Part shown: positions 31,101-38,314 of the stretch, one piece after another | How positions within the stretch are numbered: position 1 is the stretch's first letter | How the letters are laid out: every line of letters begins with the position of its first letter | From: JAHRVQ01 sp963976815 | GTDB taxonomy: Bacteria; Pseudomonadota; Gammaproteobacteria; Pseudomonadales; Azotimanducaceae | DNA length: 64,000 bases | Assembly: GCA_963976815.1 (NCBI GenBank) | Contig: CAXBLU010000004.1 | Span: 248,001-312,000, forward strand | Direction of reading: 5' to 3' | Notes under the pieces: generated by a model | Database searches by the model: none | Seen by the model: only the letters and a program-made list of their open reading frames with translations | What the model was told of the DNA's origin: nothing | Program-made: the position numbers and the translations under genes

Positions 31101-33498
31101 TGTCCTTTCAACCAGCCTGGCGACCCAGATTGAAACGCCTTTCGCAGATTTGCAGAACGCGTACATCTCGATACCCTCCGCCGGTCAAATAAATTTTAGT
31201 AATCCAGGGGGCAGAATAGCCGTCAACTTCGGCGAGAACACTCTCTTCGACGGCTTGGATACCAATACCGTATTTTTTACGGCGGCCGATATTACGTTAA
31301 CTGCGGACTTCGTCCTGTCAGCCAACGACCCGGTACAAATGTTTAACTATATGGCCATCGATTTGACCGGCATTGGTACCATCGGCGGTGACTTCACTTT
31401 CACGAATGAGCGCTCAGACTTTGTTTTGCAAAGTGACACCATCCTCAGTGATCTCACTTTCGAAAACCGAGGAACCACAGAGATTAGAGCCAATACGACC
31501 CTATCCGGACAGGTAGATAACTTTGGCCAGCTAGATTTTGTCGGATCTACCGCCACGATCGATACTGATTTGCGCAACTCTTCCACAGGCGAAATTGTAC
31601 TCCGCAACGATACCGTCGTACCCAACGACATCTCGGTGACGCCCAATCACCAGCTAATTAATCAAGGTAAGATACAGGTTGAGGACTCTGGCCAGTCCAT
31701 AACGGGTAATCTCACCAATAATGGCCTGCTGACTATCGCAAGTGGTGCAAGTCTTACCATCGATAATGCCGGCGGATTACTGGTACTGGCTGACGGCGTG
31801 ATTGCACTCGAGGACGGCACAAGCTCACTGACTGTTCTAGATGGCGACGTTGTGATCAATAACGGCACCTTCTTCGATAATCAGCAAGGTGCCGTCGTCA
31901 CCTTTTCGCCTGGTGCAAAAGTTCACAACGGTGCGGGGGCGCTAATAGTCGACACATCCCTGGATGGAGACGGTTTGTTGCTTCGCGGTAACTTTACCCT
32001 TGGTGACAGCTCACTGGACGTTCTCGTTAACCAGGGCACGCTGAATCAAGAACTGAATCTAGAAACCCTCGATTTTGGCGGCAGAGTTGAACTCGTTGAT
32101 GAATCCAGCTGGAATCTCGATATTGATTTAGCTAGCAGCGATAGCCTGATTTTTGAAAATGTCAGCCTGGGCGGCGAAATCCGACCGAGATTTGCTGTCT
32201 CGCCGAACGTGATTGCCGGTGACAGCTTTCTAATCTTAACGGCTCTCACCATGTTAGGCTCGTTTGAGTATCTCGGTAGCCTTGTCGACCCACTCACGGA
32301 CGCCAATATTTTCAACTCCCCCGGTATAATCGACAATACCGCAGGCTCGGGTCTCGTCAGCAATATTGTTTACGATTTCACCGAGGGCGCCTCATCGGTC
32401 ACACTGGAAGTGCTAGGTGTTACTCAGGATTCACAGAGTAACTCAAGTAATCCAGTCTATATCGGTACAGCCGGACTAGATGTCATCCTGGGTGACGGCA
32501 CCAACAACGATTATCAGAACATTGGTGCCGGTGATGTCGTCGTCGACCAGGGTGGTGGCATCGAAACCTTTAGGATCACCGCCCTCGATTTCTCGAGAAT
32601 TGCCGGTGAAGAGACAAGCACCAATCGTTTATCCCTCGAAGCAGACGGCATATTTGATTTCATAACCTTGCCGGGCACGGCGCTGGAAAATATCACTCAA
32701 TTGGTATTCGGCGACGGCACTATACAAACGGTTATTCTGGATGAACGCGCTATCAGAAATTTGATGGACGAGATTTCCGACAATGGCCCACTAAACATCA
32801 TTAGCGGTGCCAACGAGGGAGATAAGGTCCAACTCTTTGGCGACTTCCTTGAGGAATCCCTGTCCACGCGAGTCGAGCTCTCCAGCCAACAATCAAGCGT
32901 GCTTATTGACGATACTATTTTGATTGAGATTTTCCGCAGCGATGGATCAACCGCTTTCTATGGGACTAGCGCAGGGGAAACTTTGACAGGTACCGGAGGA
33001 AACGACTTTATTAACGCCCTTGGAGGTGATGACTCGGTTGATGCTCAGGGTGGAGCCGACGAAATAGTTTATGACCTGTTAGATACTGGGTTAATCGACG
33101 CTGGCTCTGAAATCGATACCTTAATCGTTGGCTCTGCACTATTGGATCTCTCTAACGTGAGCAACCTCGTTAACTTTGAGAAGATCGACGCGACAGGTAG
33201 TCAGGTCTTCGTCAACTTTGCTGATTTGTTTGGTACCGGAAACTTCTTGGATCCCACAGCAATAGATGTCTTTAGCACTGATCCAAGTTTTGGTGACCAT
33301 CAATTGTTGCTAGATGGCACCAACCCTGGTTCCGTATTTATTGAAGGTGTAGATCTCATCCTCGACCCACTCACAGATTTACTGGCTCAGGGAGTGACGT
33401 TTGGTACACCTCTTGAGATAGAAGGAAACGGCTATCTGCCACTGACAAAAGGAGATGTCACCATCTTCCTTAGCAGTGACCTTTTGCAACCCGCCTAG
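22168..33498 (+). CDS. Giant FecR/cadherin-like/FG-GAP/RTX surface protein (3776 residues)
   Basis: Domains in order: residues 1-110, a novel head; about 115-275, a FecR domain (GDILYKGDEIEVVG, then TAVIGIRGSELDG); 285-405, an Asp/Glu-rich stretch; 405-545, Ser/Gly/Thr linker with an 18-bp minisatellite; about 545-1390, seven or eight cadherin/VCBS-like modules, each opening with NDAPI-, NDSPV- or NAAPV-type edges; about 1500-1780, two pre-peptidase-C-terminal-like modules; 1910-2400, FG-GAP/integrin-like calcium loops (GDINGDGFDDLL and variants); 2890-3430, beta-helix-like repeats; about 3600-3650, RTX calcium repeats (GTGGNDFINALGGDDSVDA). There is no N-terminal signal peptide. The C-terminal RTX block fits type I secretion, though no transporter is in the window. 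Start TTG 22168 or GTG 22192; the latter has AAAGG upstream. The stop overlaps the convergent EAL gene by 4 nt. Likely an adhesin or biofilm matrix protein. Confidence 0.88.
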   Translation: MTQKKGDPVGSGNTSDSFSSNQPVHLIDDPDLLLRGEFSRDGFDLIITGPNGQVAVIADYFSFDPPPNLMLPNGAGFSPALVRSLLHDVFDEALYAGPAGGAAQIAIGKVAFIIGQVIRTGANGKEVLQRGDILYKGDEIEVVGAGRLLARMNDGTTFRLGQDARAILKDFAYDEAAKIGNFEASVVRGGFSYKSGGIGKFNNGGNHSTISTPTAVIGIRGSELDGTVGSSGETIVIHKSGILTVTDINGNNPVELTVPGNTSVIVLNGNPSFTPQASPEQQQTVQQALPPPDSSEEDAAEEADEAAEDEAAADAETTDDAPADAGEGDEGSTDQEAGGDEDAAEGEGDEASEEDADAESEDEAGEDEAGDDEAGEEGGEESEGETTDASEGESGDAGAEGGSDASADGSSSADGSSSADGSSSADGSDSADGSSSADGSDSADGSSSADGSSEGSDSAGSDSAGNDSAGTDGTSSGSTTGSTSGTGTSTSISGTGTSGSSGTGSTGGTTGTGTSGTGSTTTPPTGNQNPTTPTQEPQLPPDNPPVATNDAIAINSAASIELGTLILSNDTDPDANQNPTLTSITSTGSQGTVTFDAATQSIIYTPNAAQFAALGAGVTATDQFTYQIQSGNLVDTGTVSLTLTGVNDAPIAVNDTYTTDENTILNVPALSGLLANDSDPDSGDTFTITGATVTSSDQTPIAIQADGSFDFLTTSSPGIDALDAGESFTSEFTYVITDSGGLSSTATVSILVQGVNDSPVTTADAASVLEGSLTNILPLANDTDPEGDALSIVSATATSGTVTVSADGTSIDYLAPNTLSEGQVTQEIITYTVSDGNSTSTGTVNVSVTGKNDPPIITPGTGTPVVINPGAGTVDIEAQVLSTITDDSTGLTITSLDTTGTLGTVVLGSVDYTAGSAFDFLNVNETAIDTFQFTVVDDQGLSTTGSFSLTVSGLADAPVVAAPLTVGVLDNEANSTLDLLTGATDIDATDILSVSGLVISGDQSGITVVNNIVTISPSSYTFAAGVTSTNVNFTYNVTDTTGLSVAQTATITITQSNAAPVVAAPLALSLTQADVVSTLDLLGGATDANGDVLVITGLTVVGNVAGITQSGTSLIIDPGLYNSLPAGSSEVVTYNYVIDDGRGGAVAQTATITINGLNDAPITVPDTNTIDEDGTLLVTAATGVLINNTDADTGSTQTVTAVNGLAANVGNLISLASGSVIQINADGSYDYAPGVELSVGQTATETITFTVTDDQGAAVADSLTITITGNNDLPGIPPSFFFAQESQVLSAGNSVLVNAFDPDPLDVLTITSITNDGVTILTNTPTQLNSGATITIDSAGLITFDPTDARFLRGLDEGEFNIENFVLTINDGQGGTATTNFSINVRGESSPELLLFSHDDAVLVEPGLDIVGDTLLNLQGANISFNQDIPLRFDLITVSDTGAQLTTAVTSTSIFTTVVGTALELDRDYFSFNENRFVVDDRIATLTIEGLLNEVNDHTDAYQLGVNANETVIIDIDGAAGTGLSGGSVEVSIFDSAGNLVFNPANNSFGGGLLDIGSQDTTDPLFIFQPTITDNYTFVVNSAGSISSGTSYFISGASTVDYTLHLSLDTSQPEEFIGNAVTVIDETEIEPTRVIGDLPNSFGTALEIARDSFKTAPNQLIDNAAAQSSVTVLGDFRNPDQADFFKVFLNSTETFTADFDLTKLSGIAGHDDSTNLLANIYDSTGTLLATSTTNTDAGTSAGLDQFLTYTAASAGEFFIEIFPTGGSEPPTGDYVVHLSINQMGTAGTTVLDERVGPGPDFRPVIDDFDFSINPDFGISAFTNEFGDVRLFGETSPANYETILQSFSVQGLLSDPNSLIRVNFSAIDNNGDEFRIISRNLKSVSTEVQLKDIIDSDDGAFIANTRNNKGLKGNLINSGDFNGDGFDDLVLADSNNPGYATVYYGGQDVGSNFSYSTSTTLAIPATGPGGTRSQQAIESIGFAGDVDGDGFDDLVVNFSYYMASPPFIYASAIVFGGNGPVGNIDIDTGSNPLSEMLLVQTDRLIPLGDIDGDGFADVATVDNFYSTTYASIIFGQDSAGFNGALNADNRFDPTVYSANQVNFYGGITFNSTTGIGDSYGSSNYIRDITAAGDVNGDGFGDLLISFSDPRSSVFLAYGGSQEDIRTIAGADGSPTSLSSGDLFGDSGIFLFANHNSSPNGQQAVTFGQTTGIPFHSIGDINGDGFDDLLFNLAPYDDNYGKYLANMGTAVVFGGPGLQDFATDLNGDGLTIRDIFTDGGVHGFGITSSELQDAGFTSNIVFSDVENVGDINGDGFDDLLIAPKLSNGYGFNSAPNIGLLGDQVILYGGTHLSSTDGIVDVSRLSGDEGFALRSGFSNFNFGVSPHIDSVGDINGDGFNDFAVFDDTLNTQIGGIYANGLPQGQYGTLVVFGDQGIQSNPGLISGSAASDQLSFIPGANIIRAGAGDDAVSFDPNDILIDLGSGTSDTVFFESLFAPVDITSSTNLSRVEIIDLGGFGNSLTLDARSVIDLNNDSTDQVSFANSLVIVGSGADTVITADTGWIPNGTVTLGPDTFDGYSKDGALIFVSQAITTEVINTTIGGMDQDYGSTIDTVTPAIGLTLASGATLTAINGTPVILNSPITLDSGALITVTTSAAGAAQFTYDPNNTNQFLGANEYRLDSFDFTADNGTSTEVNTYRLTVGDSALDQADIQLGPDTQYVGGFFTPLVDPLTTVFDPDSTVSSSVLIQLDVASTFGSLFVDQSQVDPLLTYIIVDNLGTKDQIQLISYNNGAIPLDLVEQFLKAIQYIPDYNDSTSTSPFTITLNQTDGMPVVMGNINVLFPPTFLPSATGTTAIDFTLAGTWLDGMAPGPGDEVLFNNIAGPTTLFIDDPTTIGSLYIYDANLDLGIQDNLTIQNEFTLIEADLVTLDSNANAVTLDVDTLSLISNYDQGIIANLDLTGANQITIAASTSVDITGTLNVLSTSLATQIETPFADLQNAYISIPSAGQINFSNPGGRIAVNFGENTLFDGLDTNTVFFTAADITLTADFVLSANDPVQMFNYMAIDLTGIGTIGGDFTFTNERSDFVLQSDTILSDLTFENRGTTEIRANTTLSGQVDNFGQLDFVGSTATIDTDLRNSSTGEIVLRNDTVVPNDISVTPNHQLINQGKIQVEDSGQSITGNLTNNGLLTIASGASLTIDNAGGLLVLADGVIALEDGTSSLTVLDGDVVINNGTFFDNQQGAVVTFSPGAKVHNGAGALIVDTSLDGDGLLLRGNFTLGDSSLDVLVNQGTLNQELNLETLDFGGRVELVDESSWNLDIDLASSDSLIFENVSLGGEIRPRFAVSPNVIAGDSFLILTALTMLGSFEYLGSLVDPLTDANIFNSPGIIDNTAGSGLVSNIVYDFTEGASSVTLEVLGVTQDSQSNSSNPVYIGTAGLDVILGDGTNNDYQNIGAGDVVVDQGGGIETFRITALDFSRIAGEETSTNRLSLEADGIFDFITLPGTALENITQLVFGDGTIQTVILDERAIRNLMDEISDNGPLNIISGANEGDKVQLFGDFLEESLSTRVELSSQQSSVLIDDTILIEIFRSDGSTAFYGTSAGETLTGTGGNDFINALGGDDSVDAQGGADEIVYDLLDTGLIDAGSEIDTLIVGSALLDLSNVSNLVNFEKIDATGSQVFVNFADLFGTGNFLDPTAIDVFSTDPSFGDHQLLLDGTNPGSVFIEGVDLILDPLTDLLAQGVTFGTPLEIEGNGYLPLTKGDVTIFLSSDLLQPA
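23386..23526 (+). repeat. 18-bp coding minisatellite in the giant gene
   Basis: About eight units of 18 bp encode Ala-Asp-Gly-Ser-(Ser/Asp)-Ser. Units differ mainly at GAC/GAT and AGT/GAT positions, which suggests expansion by slippage or unequal exchange. Confidence 0.9.
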
Positions 33499-35405
33499 GG
33501 GAGTGCAATGGGTTTGTTGGCGGGTTTGTCGGCGGGTTTATTCACAGTCCGCCAATCAGCCGCATAGGTACGATCAATCTGCTCAGTCGGCATCGGCCGG
33601 CTGAAGTAGTATCCCTGCAAATAGTCCACGCCAATATCCGTCAAACAATTTGCCTGGTCTTCAGTTTCAACACCTTCAGCAACCAGGTTCATGCCGAGGT
33701 CCGTTGAGAGGATCCGTACAGCCTTGATCAACGCACGGCTCTTGCTAGATTCCACCACATCATCAATAAAGCACTTATCAATCTTAATCTGGTCAAAGGG
33801 ATACTTCTGCAAATACGCAAGGGATGAGTAGCCTGTACCAAAATCATCAAGTGACAGTCGACAACCAATTGATTTAATGTCCTGCAACTTTTCGAGCACG
33901 TAATCACCCTCATGAACGAATAGTGACTCCGTGATTTCAAACTTAATGAGGGACGGATCAACGTCATACTGGCTCACAATAGAATCAATATCCTGCACCA
34001 GGGTTTCATCGTGGAATTGCAACGGCGATAAATTGATAGACAACTCGCGCCCACCCCCGTGGAGCAGATCCCATTCGTGCAGATTTCTCACGGCCGTACT
34101 GATCATTTCTTTGCCCAGATCAATAATTAGACCGCTTCTTTCCGCAATCGGGATAAATTGGTCCGGCATAAACACCGCTTTGCCATTGCTACCAATCCAG
34201 CGCATCAGTGCCTCATAGCCAACAAAAATTTCACTTCGCGGGTCGAAGATCGGCTGATAGTAGGGCGTAAACTGGTGACGCCGCATGCCTTCCTGCATCA
34301 GCGAATGCACATGGAAAAATTCTGTGTCTACCGCCGCCATAGATTCTCTAAACAGCTCGGTTCGATTTCCGCCACGGACTTTTGCCTTATGCAGGGCGGC
34401 ATTTACCGCCTTGATTGCCGAGTCTATTGTCTCGTGCCGGCCGAGGGGGGTAGCACCGGTACTGCGGGTAATTTTGACCGGTGTGCCTAGAATCTCGTAG
34501 GGAGAATCAAAAGCCCGGGCGCAACATTCTAGCTGATGCCCGATTTCAGTTTCGGAATCCGCGTAGCCCAGCACCATGTATTCATCCCCGGTCCATTTGA
34601 ATATCCGCAACCCCGGTATGATGAGGTCCCCAAGACGCTGGCCAATTGCACGAAGTAATTGATCGCCATACTCTAGACCCATGGAGTCATTAATCGACTT
34701 TAAAAAGTCGATACCAATCAGACCCACCCAATATTTGCCCATATCACTGATCATTTTTAGCTCAACCAGAAAAGCTTCACGGTTGGGTAGATTGGTGACG
34801 CGATCGGTGTAGGCTAAGCGGGACAGTTCATCCTTTAACTGATTCGATTGGGCCAGTTCCCGCAGAAGTTGATGATTCATTTCGTTTAATTGACGGGCTT
34901 TGTAGAGCGGGATCATTTCTGCTTCGATTCGACCGAGGCAAAAATCTAGTATGCCGTTCGCCGCATTGATCCACTGAATCGGTTTCCTGCTTAGGACAAC
35001 AACTAGACCAATTGCGCTGCCGTTTTCATCCAGAACCGGTCGCCCAATGACCGACGCATAATCCTGCAAGCTCTCTTGCTGGGGATAGAAGCCGCCTGCC
35101 TTGTCGGCGATGATAATACTTTGCTTGCGAGCAACGTCCGCATATACAGAGCCAGGCACAAAAAAATCAAACTTGTCGCAGGATTCCCCTTCATTAAAAT
35201 CTGCAATGGTGCTGCCGTATCGGTACTCAAAATCGAAGGAGGCAATAAAGACCCTGTCTGCACTCAGCAGCCTGGTCAGGCTCTCCACCAATAACTCGAA
35301 GTACCCCTGACCCACCTCGGTCATTAGATCTTCTAGGTCGTCGATCCATTTAGCCTCCAGGTAGCTACGATAGGCTTTTTCGGTTTCGAATTTCTGTTGG
35401 CTCAT
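33495..35405 (-). CDS. GAF - degenerate GGDEF - EAL protein (probable c-di-GMP phosphodiesterase)
   Basis: This is 636 residues with no membrane segment. Residues about 25-170 look like a GAF sensor domain; 205-365 are a GGDEF domain whose active-site loop reads WTGDEYMVL instead of GG(D/E)EF, so it is probably inactive as a cyclase; 385-620 are an EAL domain with the key motifs intact (GYEALMRW, SINLSP, EITESLF, DDFGTGYSS, KIDKCFI, AEGVET). Such proteins hydrolyse c-di-GMP, often with the dead GGDEF as a GTP-sensing module. The C-terminal tail KPADKPANKP comes from a 12-bp tandem repeat at 33510-33541. It converges with the giant surface protein gene and overlaps it by 4 nt. Control of adhesion is an inference from this position. 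Confidence 0.92.
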   Translation of the reverse strand: MSQQKFETEKAYRSYLEAKWIDDLEDLMTEVGQGYFELLVESLTRLLSADRVFIASFDFEYRYGSTIADFNEGESCDKFDFFVPGSVYADVARKQSIIIADKAGGFYPQQESLQDYASVIGRPVLDENGSAIGLVVVLSRKPIQWINAANGILDFCLGRIEAEMIPLYKARQLNEMNHQLLRELAQSNQLKDELSRLAYTDRVTNLPNREAFLVELKMISDMGKYWVGLIGIDFLKSINDSMGLEYGDQLLRAIGQRLGDLIIPGLRIFKWTGDEYMVLGYADSETEIGHQLECCARAFDSPYEILGTPVKITRSTGATPLGRHETIDSAIKAVNAALHKAKVRGGNRTELFRESMAAVDTEFFHVHSLMQEGMRRHQFTPYYQPIFDPRSEIFVGYEALMRWIGSNGKAVFMPDQFIPIAERSGLIIDLGKEMISTAVRNLHEWDLLHGGGRELSINLSPLQFHDETLVQDIDSIVSQYDVDPSLIKFEITESLFVHEGDYVLEKLQDIKSIGCRLSLDDFGTGYSSLAYLQKYPFDQIKIDKCFIDDVVESSKSRALIKAVRILSTDLGMNLVAEGVETEDQANCLTDIGVDYLQGYYFSRPMPTEQIDRTYAADWRTVNKPADKPANKPIALP

Positions 35406-35568
35406 GGAGGGTTACATCGGGCAAAGTCTCCCTAGTAACTATAGACGGCAATCAAAATACTGCTGGAGGATGTGCTAACGAAAGTAGTAAATATTGTGAT
35501 GGAATAGGGTTATTGGATTGGGTTATTGGATAGGAGTATTGAATAGCCCTATGGGCTAAAGAAGGGGA

Positions 35569-35760
35569 TTAAGCGGCGGCGTCAGAGGTAATCATGTCTG
35601 AACGTCGATTCAGGAGCATCTGCTTGGTGAATTCTACGCAACGGCCACAGCCCGTACCCAGCCCGAGGCGTTCGCTCAGTTCGGATACTTCAGTGACACC
35701 CTCGTCCAGTGCTTGTTTGACCTGGGCTGAGTTCACTCGCTTACAGACACAAATAATCAT
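35569..35760 (-). CDS. bfd: Bacterioferritin-associated ferredoxin
   Basis: This 63-residue protein has the four-cysteine 2Fe-2S pattern of Bfd: CVCK near the N-terminus and GTGCGRCVEF near residue 39-48. Bfd docks on bacterioferritin and passes electrons that release stored iron. ATG 35760 is chosen because it gives the standard MIICVCKRVN start; ten upstream in-frame codons are ignored. It is divergent from bfr across about 145 bp, where an iron-responsive site would be expected. Confidence 0.93.
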   Translation of the reverse strand: MIICVCKRVNSAQVKQALDEGVTEVSELSERLGLGTGCGRCVEFTKQMLLNRRSDMITSDAAA

Positions 35761-35776
35761 GAAACCCAGTCTAGCT

Positions 35777-35808
35777 AATGCAAATAGCATTGTAAATACG
35801 AATTGTTA
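35777..35808. promoter_or_regulatory. Possible Fur-type operator between bfd and bfr
   Basis: The palindrome AATGCAAATAGCATT (35777-35791) is followed by the AT-rich GAATTGTTATC at about 35800. The location between divergent iron genes and the GNNTTGTTATC-like half fit a Fur box only loosely. Confidence 0.3.
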
Positions 35809-35905
35809 TCAGTACCGTCCTTATTACTAAATGATATACTGATTTTGTATCGCCCGAGGTCCACCGTATCATGGGCTTTTGCCAATTTTGCAGATAGGAA
35901 TCAAC

Positions 35906-36376
35906 ATGAAAGCTCAATCTACCCAGGTTCACGAATTCTTAAATAACGTCTTGAAGAATGAGTTAACTGCAATCAATCAATATTTTTTGCACGCCAAGAT
36001 GTATGAAGACTGGGGCATGAAAGATCTTGCCGACAAGGAACGAAAAGAATCAATCGAAGAGATGGAGCATGCGGATAAGCTGATTGAGCGTGTGTTGTTT
36101 CTCGAAGGACTGCCCAATTTGCAGGACCTTGGCAAACTCCTCATCGGCGAAAATGTCGAAGAAATGCTGAACTGCGATCTGGAGCAGGAAATGATCGCCA
36201 TTCCTCTACTTCGGGACGCCATAGCCCATTGCGAGAGCGTCTCAGACTATGTGTCCCGAGAATTGTTCGAAGAAATCCTATCGGCGGAGGAGGAACACGT
36301 TGATTGGCTAGAAACCCAAATTTCGTTGATTGATAAAGTCGGACTACAAAACTACATACAATCCCAGCTAAGCTAA
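35906..36376 (+). CDS. bfr: Bacterioferritin
   Basis: This 156-residue protein forms the 24-mer iron store. Ferroxidase-centre residues are present: E19 (NELTAINQYF), E52 and H55 in the EEMEH segment, and the later glutamates and histidine in EEEHVDWLE. M53 corresponds to the heme-ligating Met52 of E. coli Bfr, so heme binding is expected. ATG 35906 follows AGGA with a good spacing and starts MKAQSTQVHEFL; nine upstream in-frame codons are left out. Divergent bfd encodes its reductant. Confidence 0.95.
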   Translation: MKAQSTQVHEFLNNVLKNELTAINQYFLHAKMYEDWGMKDLADKERKESIEEMEHADKLIERVLFLEGLPNLQDLGKLLIGENVEEMLNCDLEQEMIAIPLLRDAIAHCESVSDYVSRELFEEILSAEEEHVDWLETQISLIDKVGLQNYIQSQLS

Positions 36377-36387
36377 TCTCAATCTGC

Positions 36388-37629
36388 TCACACCGACCGA
36401 TCGGCCGGGGGCGATATCGCCTCTGGCTTCAAACCCAGCCTTACATTTCCTCCCAGGAAAAAGACTCCGGACGACACCAAACCGTAGCCCAACATGCTCC
36501 ACAAAAGTGTCTCGGCTACGCCGGCGTAAAACCCATAACCTAGAGGCACCGCAAGTAAACAATATCGAAGCAACTCGATAACCACCCCACTTTGCGCTGC
36601 CTCCATCAAACGCCCCATTGAATAGAAGCTGAGGCAAAACCAGAAAAACATCATTAAGACCAGTGCCCGTGGCAACCCTGATTGATACGCAATCATCGCA
36701 AGCCCAATTCCTGTGAGTAACCAGTACTGAATAAAGCAGTAAACACCAACAAAACTGCTCACCCGGGGATCAAATTTTTCATATCGCCAGTCTACTTTTT
36801 CAGGCCTGTGGTCATTCGGATACCAGCCAGGACCACGAAACCAAATCCCAAGCTTATCCTGCCAGCGGGCGGTCTTAAGACTAATAGCCGCCGTTTCATA
36901 CCAGATATGAAAATTTGCCCAGATCGGATTCCAGCTTTTTAAGCCCTGGGTAATGCCATAAACACAACGCTCTTCCTCTAACTCTTCTTGATAGGTACCA
37001 AATAGCCGGTCCCAGAGGATAAAAACACCACCGTAATTTCTGTCCAGGTAACGAGGATTTCGAGCGTGATGGACCCGGTGATTTGAGGGTGAAATTAGCA
37101 CCCACTCAAGAAACCCTAGCTTTCCAACGTGCTCCGTGTGAACCCAGAACTGATAAATGAGATTTAAACTACCAACAGTAACAACTACCTCAAGGGGCAG
37201 TCCGGCAATATATAACGGCAAATAAAACACAAAGCCAATGTAGTCTGTTCCTGTCTGCCGCAACGCAGTACTTAGATTGTATTCTTCACTTTGGTGGTGA
37301 GCAGCATGGGACGCCCACATGATTCGCCACTCATGACCGAAGCGGTGCTTCCAGTAATAGCAAAAGTCGTAGGCGACAAAGCCCACTATCCATATCCAGG
37401 GGTTGTCGGTTGGACGCGGCTCAATACCTAGCTTGACCACCACCGCTGAAAAAACCAGCCCTGAGAAACCTAGTGCCAAAACACTCTTTAATCGACTTAA
37501 AGTACCCATCGACAAGCTATTAATTGTGTCGTTCAATCGGTAGGTCTGGCGCTTGCGGAAATGACCCACCAAAAATTCGACCAACATCGCCAGAATAAAA
37601 AACGGTATCGCAAGGGTTACGTAGTTCAA
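36388..37629 (-). CDS. Sterol desaturase / fatty acid hydroxylase family membrane protein
   Basis: This 413-residue membrane protein has the di-iron histidine clusters of the superfamily: KHRFGHE near residue 95, SHAAHHQSEEYN near 105-118, and SNHRVHHARNP near 180-190. Several transmembrane helices lie on both sides, and the C-terminal 120 residues add further hydrophobic segments. The long C-terminal extension is shared with alkylglycerol-monooxygenase-like proteins, so O2-dependent hydroxylation of a lipid is likely, with unknown substrate. It converges with bfr (11 bp between stops), and the UbiC-like gene is 9 bp upstream, so the two probably form an operon. Confidence 0.85.
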   Translation of the reverse strand: MNYVTLAIPFFILAMLVEFLVGHFRKRQTYRLNDTINSLSMGTLSRLKSVLALGFSGLVFSAVVVKLGIEPRPTDNPWIWIVGFVAYDFCYYWKHRFGHEWRIMWASHAAHHQSEEYNLSTALRQTGTDYIGFVFYLPLYIAGLPLEVVVTVGSLNLIYQFWVHTEHVGKLGFLEWVLISPSNHRVHHARNPRYLDRNYGGVFILWDRLFGTYQEELEEERCVYGITQGLKSWNPIWANFHIWYETAAISLKTARWQDKLGIWFRGPGWYPNDHRPEKVDWRYEKFDPRVSSFVGVYCFIQYWLLTGIGLAMIAYQSGLPRALVLMMFFWFCLSFYSMGRLMEAAQSGVVIELLRYCLLAVPLGYGFYAGVAETLLWSMLGYGLVSSGVFFLGGNVRLGLKPEAISPPADRSV

Positions 37630-37638
37630 AAACAGCTC

Positions 37639-38259
37639 CTAAAAACCAACTCCAGATTGATACACTGACATTGGAAATTCCTCTGTGATCAATATAACCG
37701 GCGCTCCATTTAGACTGACACGATAGGTACGATGGACATCAAATTCCGTCGCCAGCCCGCCCCTCGCTACATTTAATACCTCACGGAAGCTGCCGCGAGC
37801 CGAGTTGCGTAAAATCACACCAATCCCGATATGTTCATCGACAAGCTGCTCAAATAATCTATCACCGATCGCCTTTTTATTCAGAATCGATGTGGCCGAT
37901 GCATAGCAGGTTCCACTGGTTTCCCCGATCAAATCCACCTGTCGAAAATAGCAGTCGTCACCGGACTGCATGTTGAGCACAGGAATGGCAGCAACCAGCT
38001 TCACTGGCTCCTGCCCAGTTGTGGATATTCTAATGACCTCATCAAAATACGCCTCGAGCGCCATCGTAACCGTGCCATCGGCAACCAGCAAAGAACGAAG
38101 AAAGGGTGGGACTTCACCTAGCCTGGCGAGTGCATGACTGGCAAAACCCGGTTCAATACTCGTTTCTTCAAGCTTCGCCATCGATTCAAAAAACCGGGCT
38201 GTTTTTCCTATCTGCAATCTATTTATCCTACAATCAACAGGAGCTATTTTACGCGACAA
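37639..38259 (-). CDS. Chorismate pyruvate-lyase (UbiC)-like protein
   Basis: This is 206 residues. The C-terminal part (TYRVSLNGAPVILITEEFPMSVY) resembles the UbiC end (RLRLSGKPLLLTELF type), and PPFLRSLLVADGTVTMALEAYF matches the beginning of the UbiC/DUF98 fold. UbiC releases pyruvate from chorismate to make 4-hydroxybenzoate for ubiquinone. Many family members are not true lyases, and no ubiA is adjacent, so function is open. The start may be internal (MAKLEE at residue 28). It lies 9 bp upstream of the sterol-desaturase-like gene and is divergent from the MFS gene. Confidence 0.6.
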   Translation of the reverse strand: MSRKIAPVDCRINRLQIGKTARFFESMAKLEETSIEPGFASHALARLGEVPPFLRSLLVADGTVTMALEAYFDEVIRISTTGQEPVKLVAAIPVLNMQSGDDCYFRQVDLIGETSGTCYASATSILNKKAIGDRLFEQLVDEHIGIGVILRNSARGSFREVLNVARGGLATEFDVHRTYRVSLNGAPVILITEEFPMSVYQSGVGF

Positions 38260-38314
38260 TGAGCGGAATCACCTGCTAGTCTTCGCCTCCTAATTCGACA
38301 CCCCTTGGAATAGT

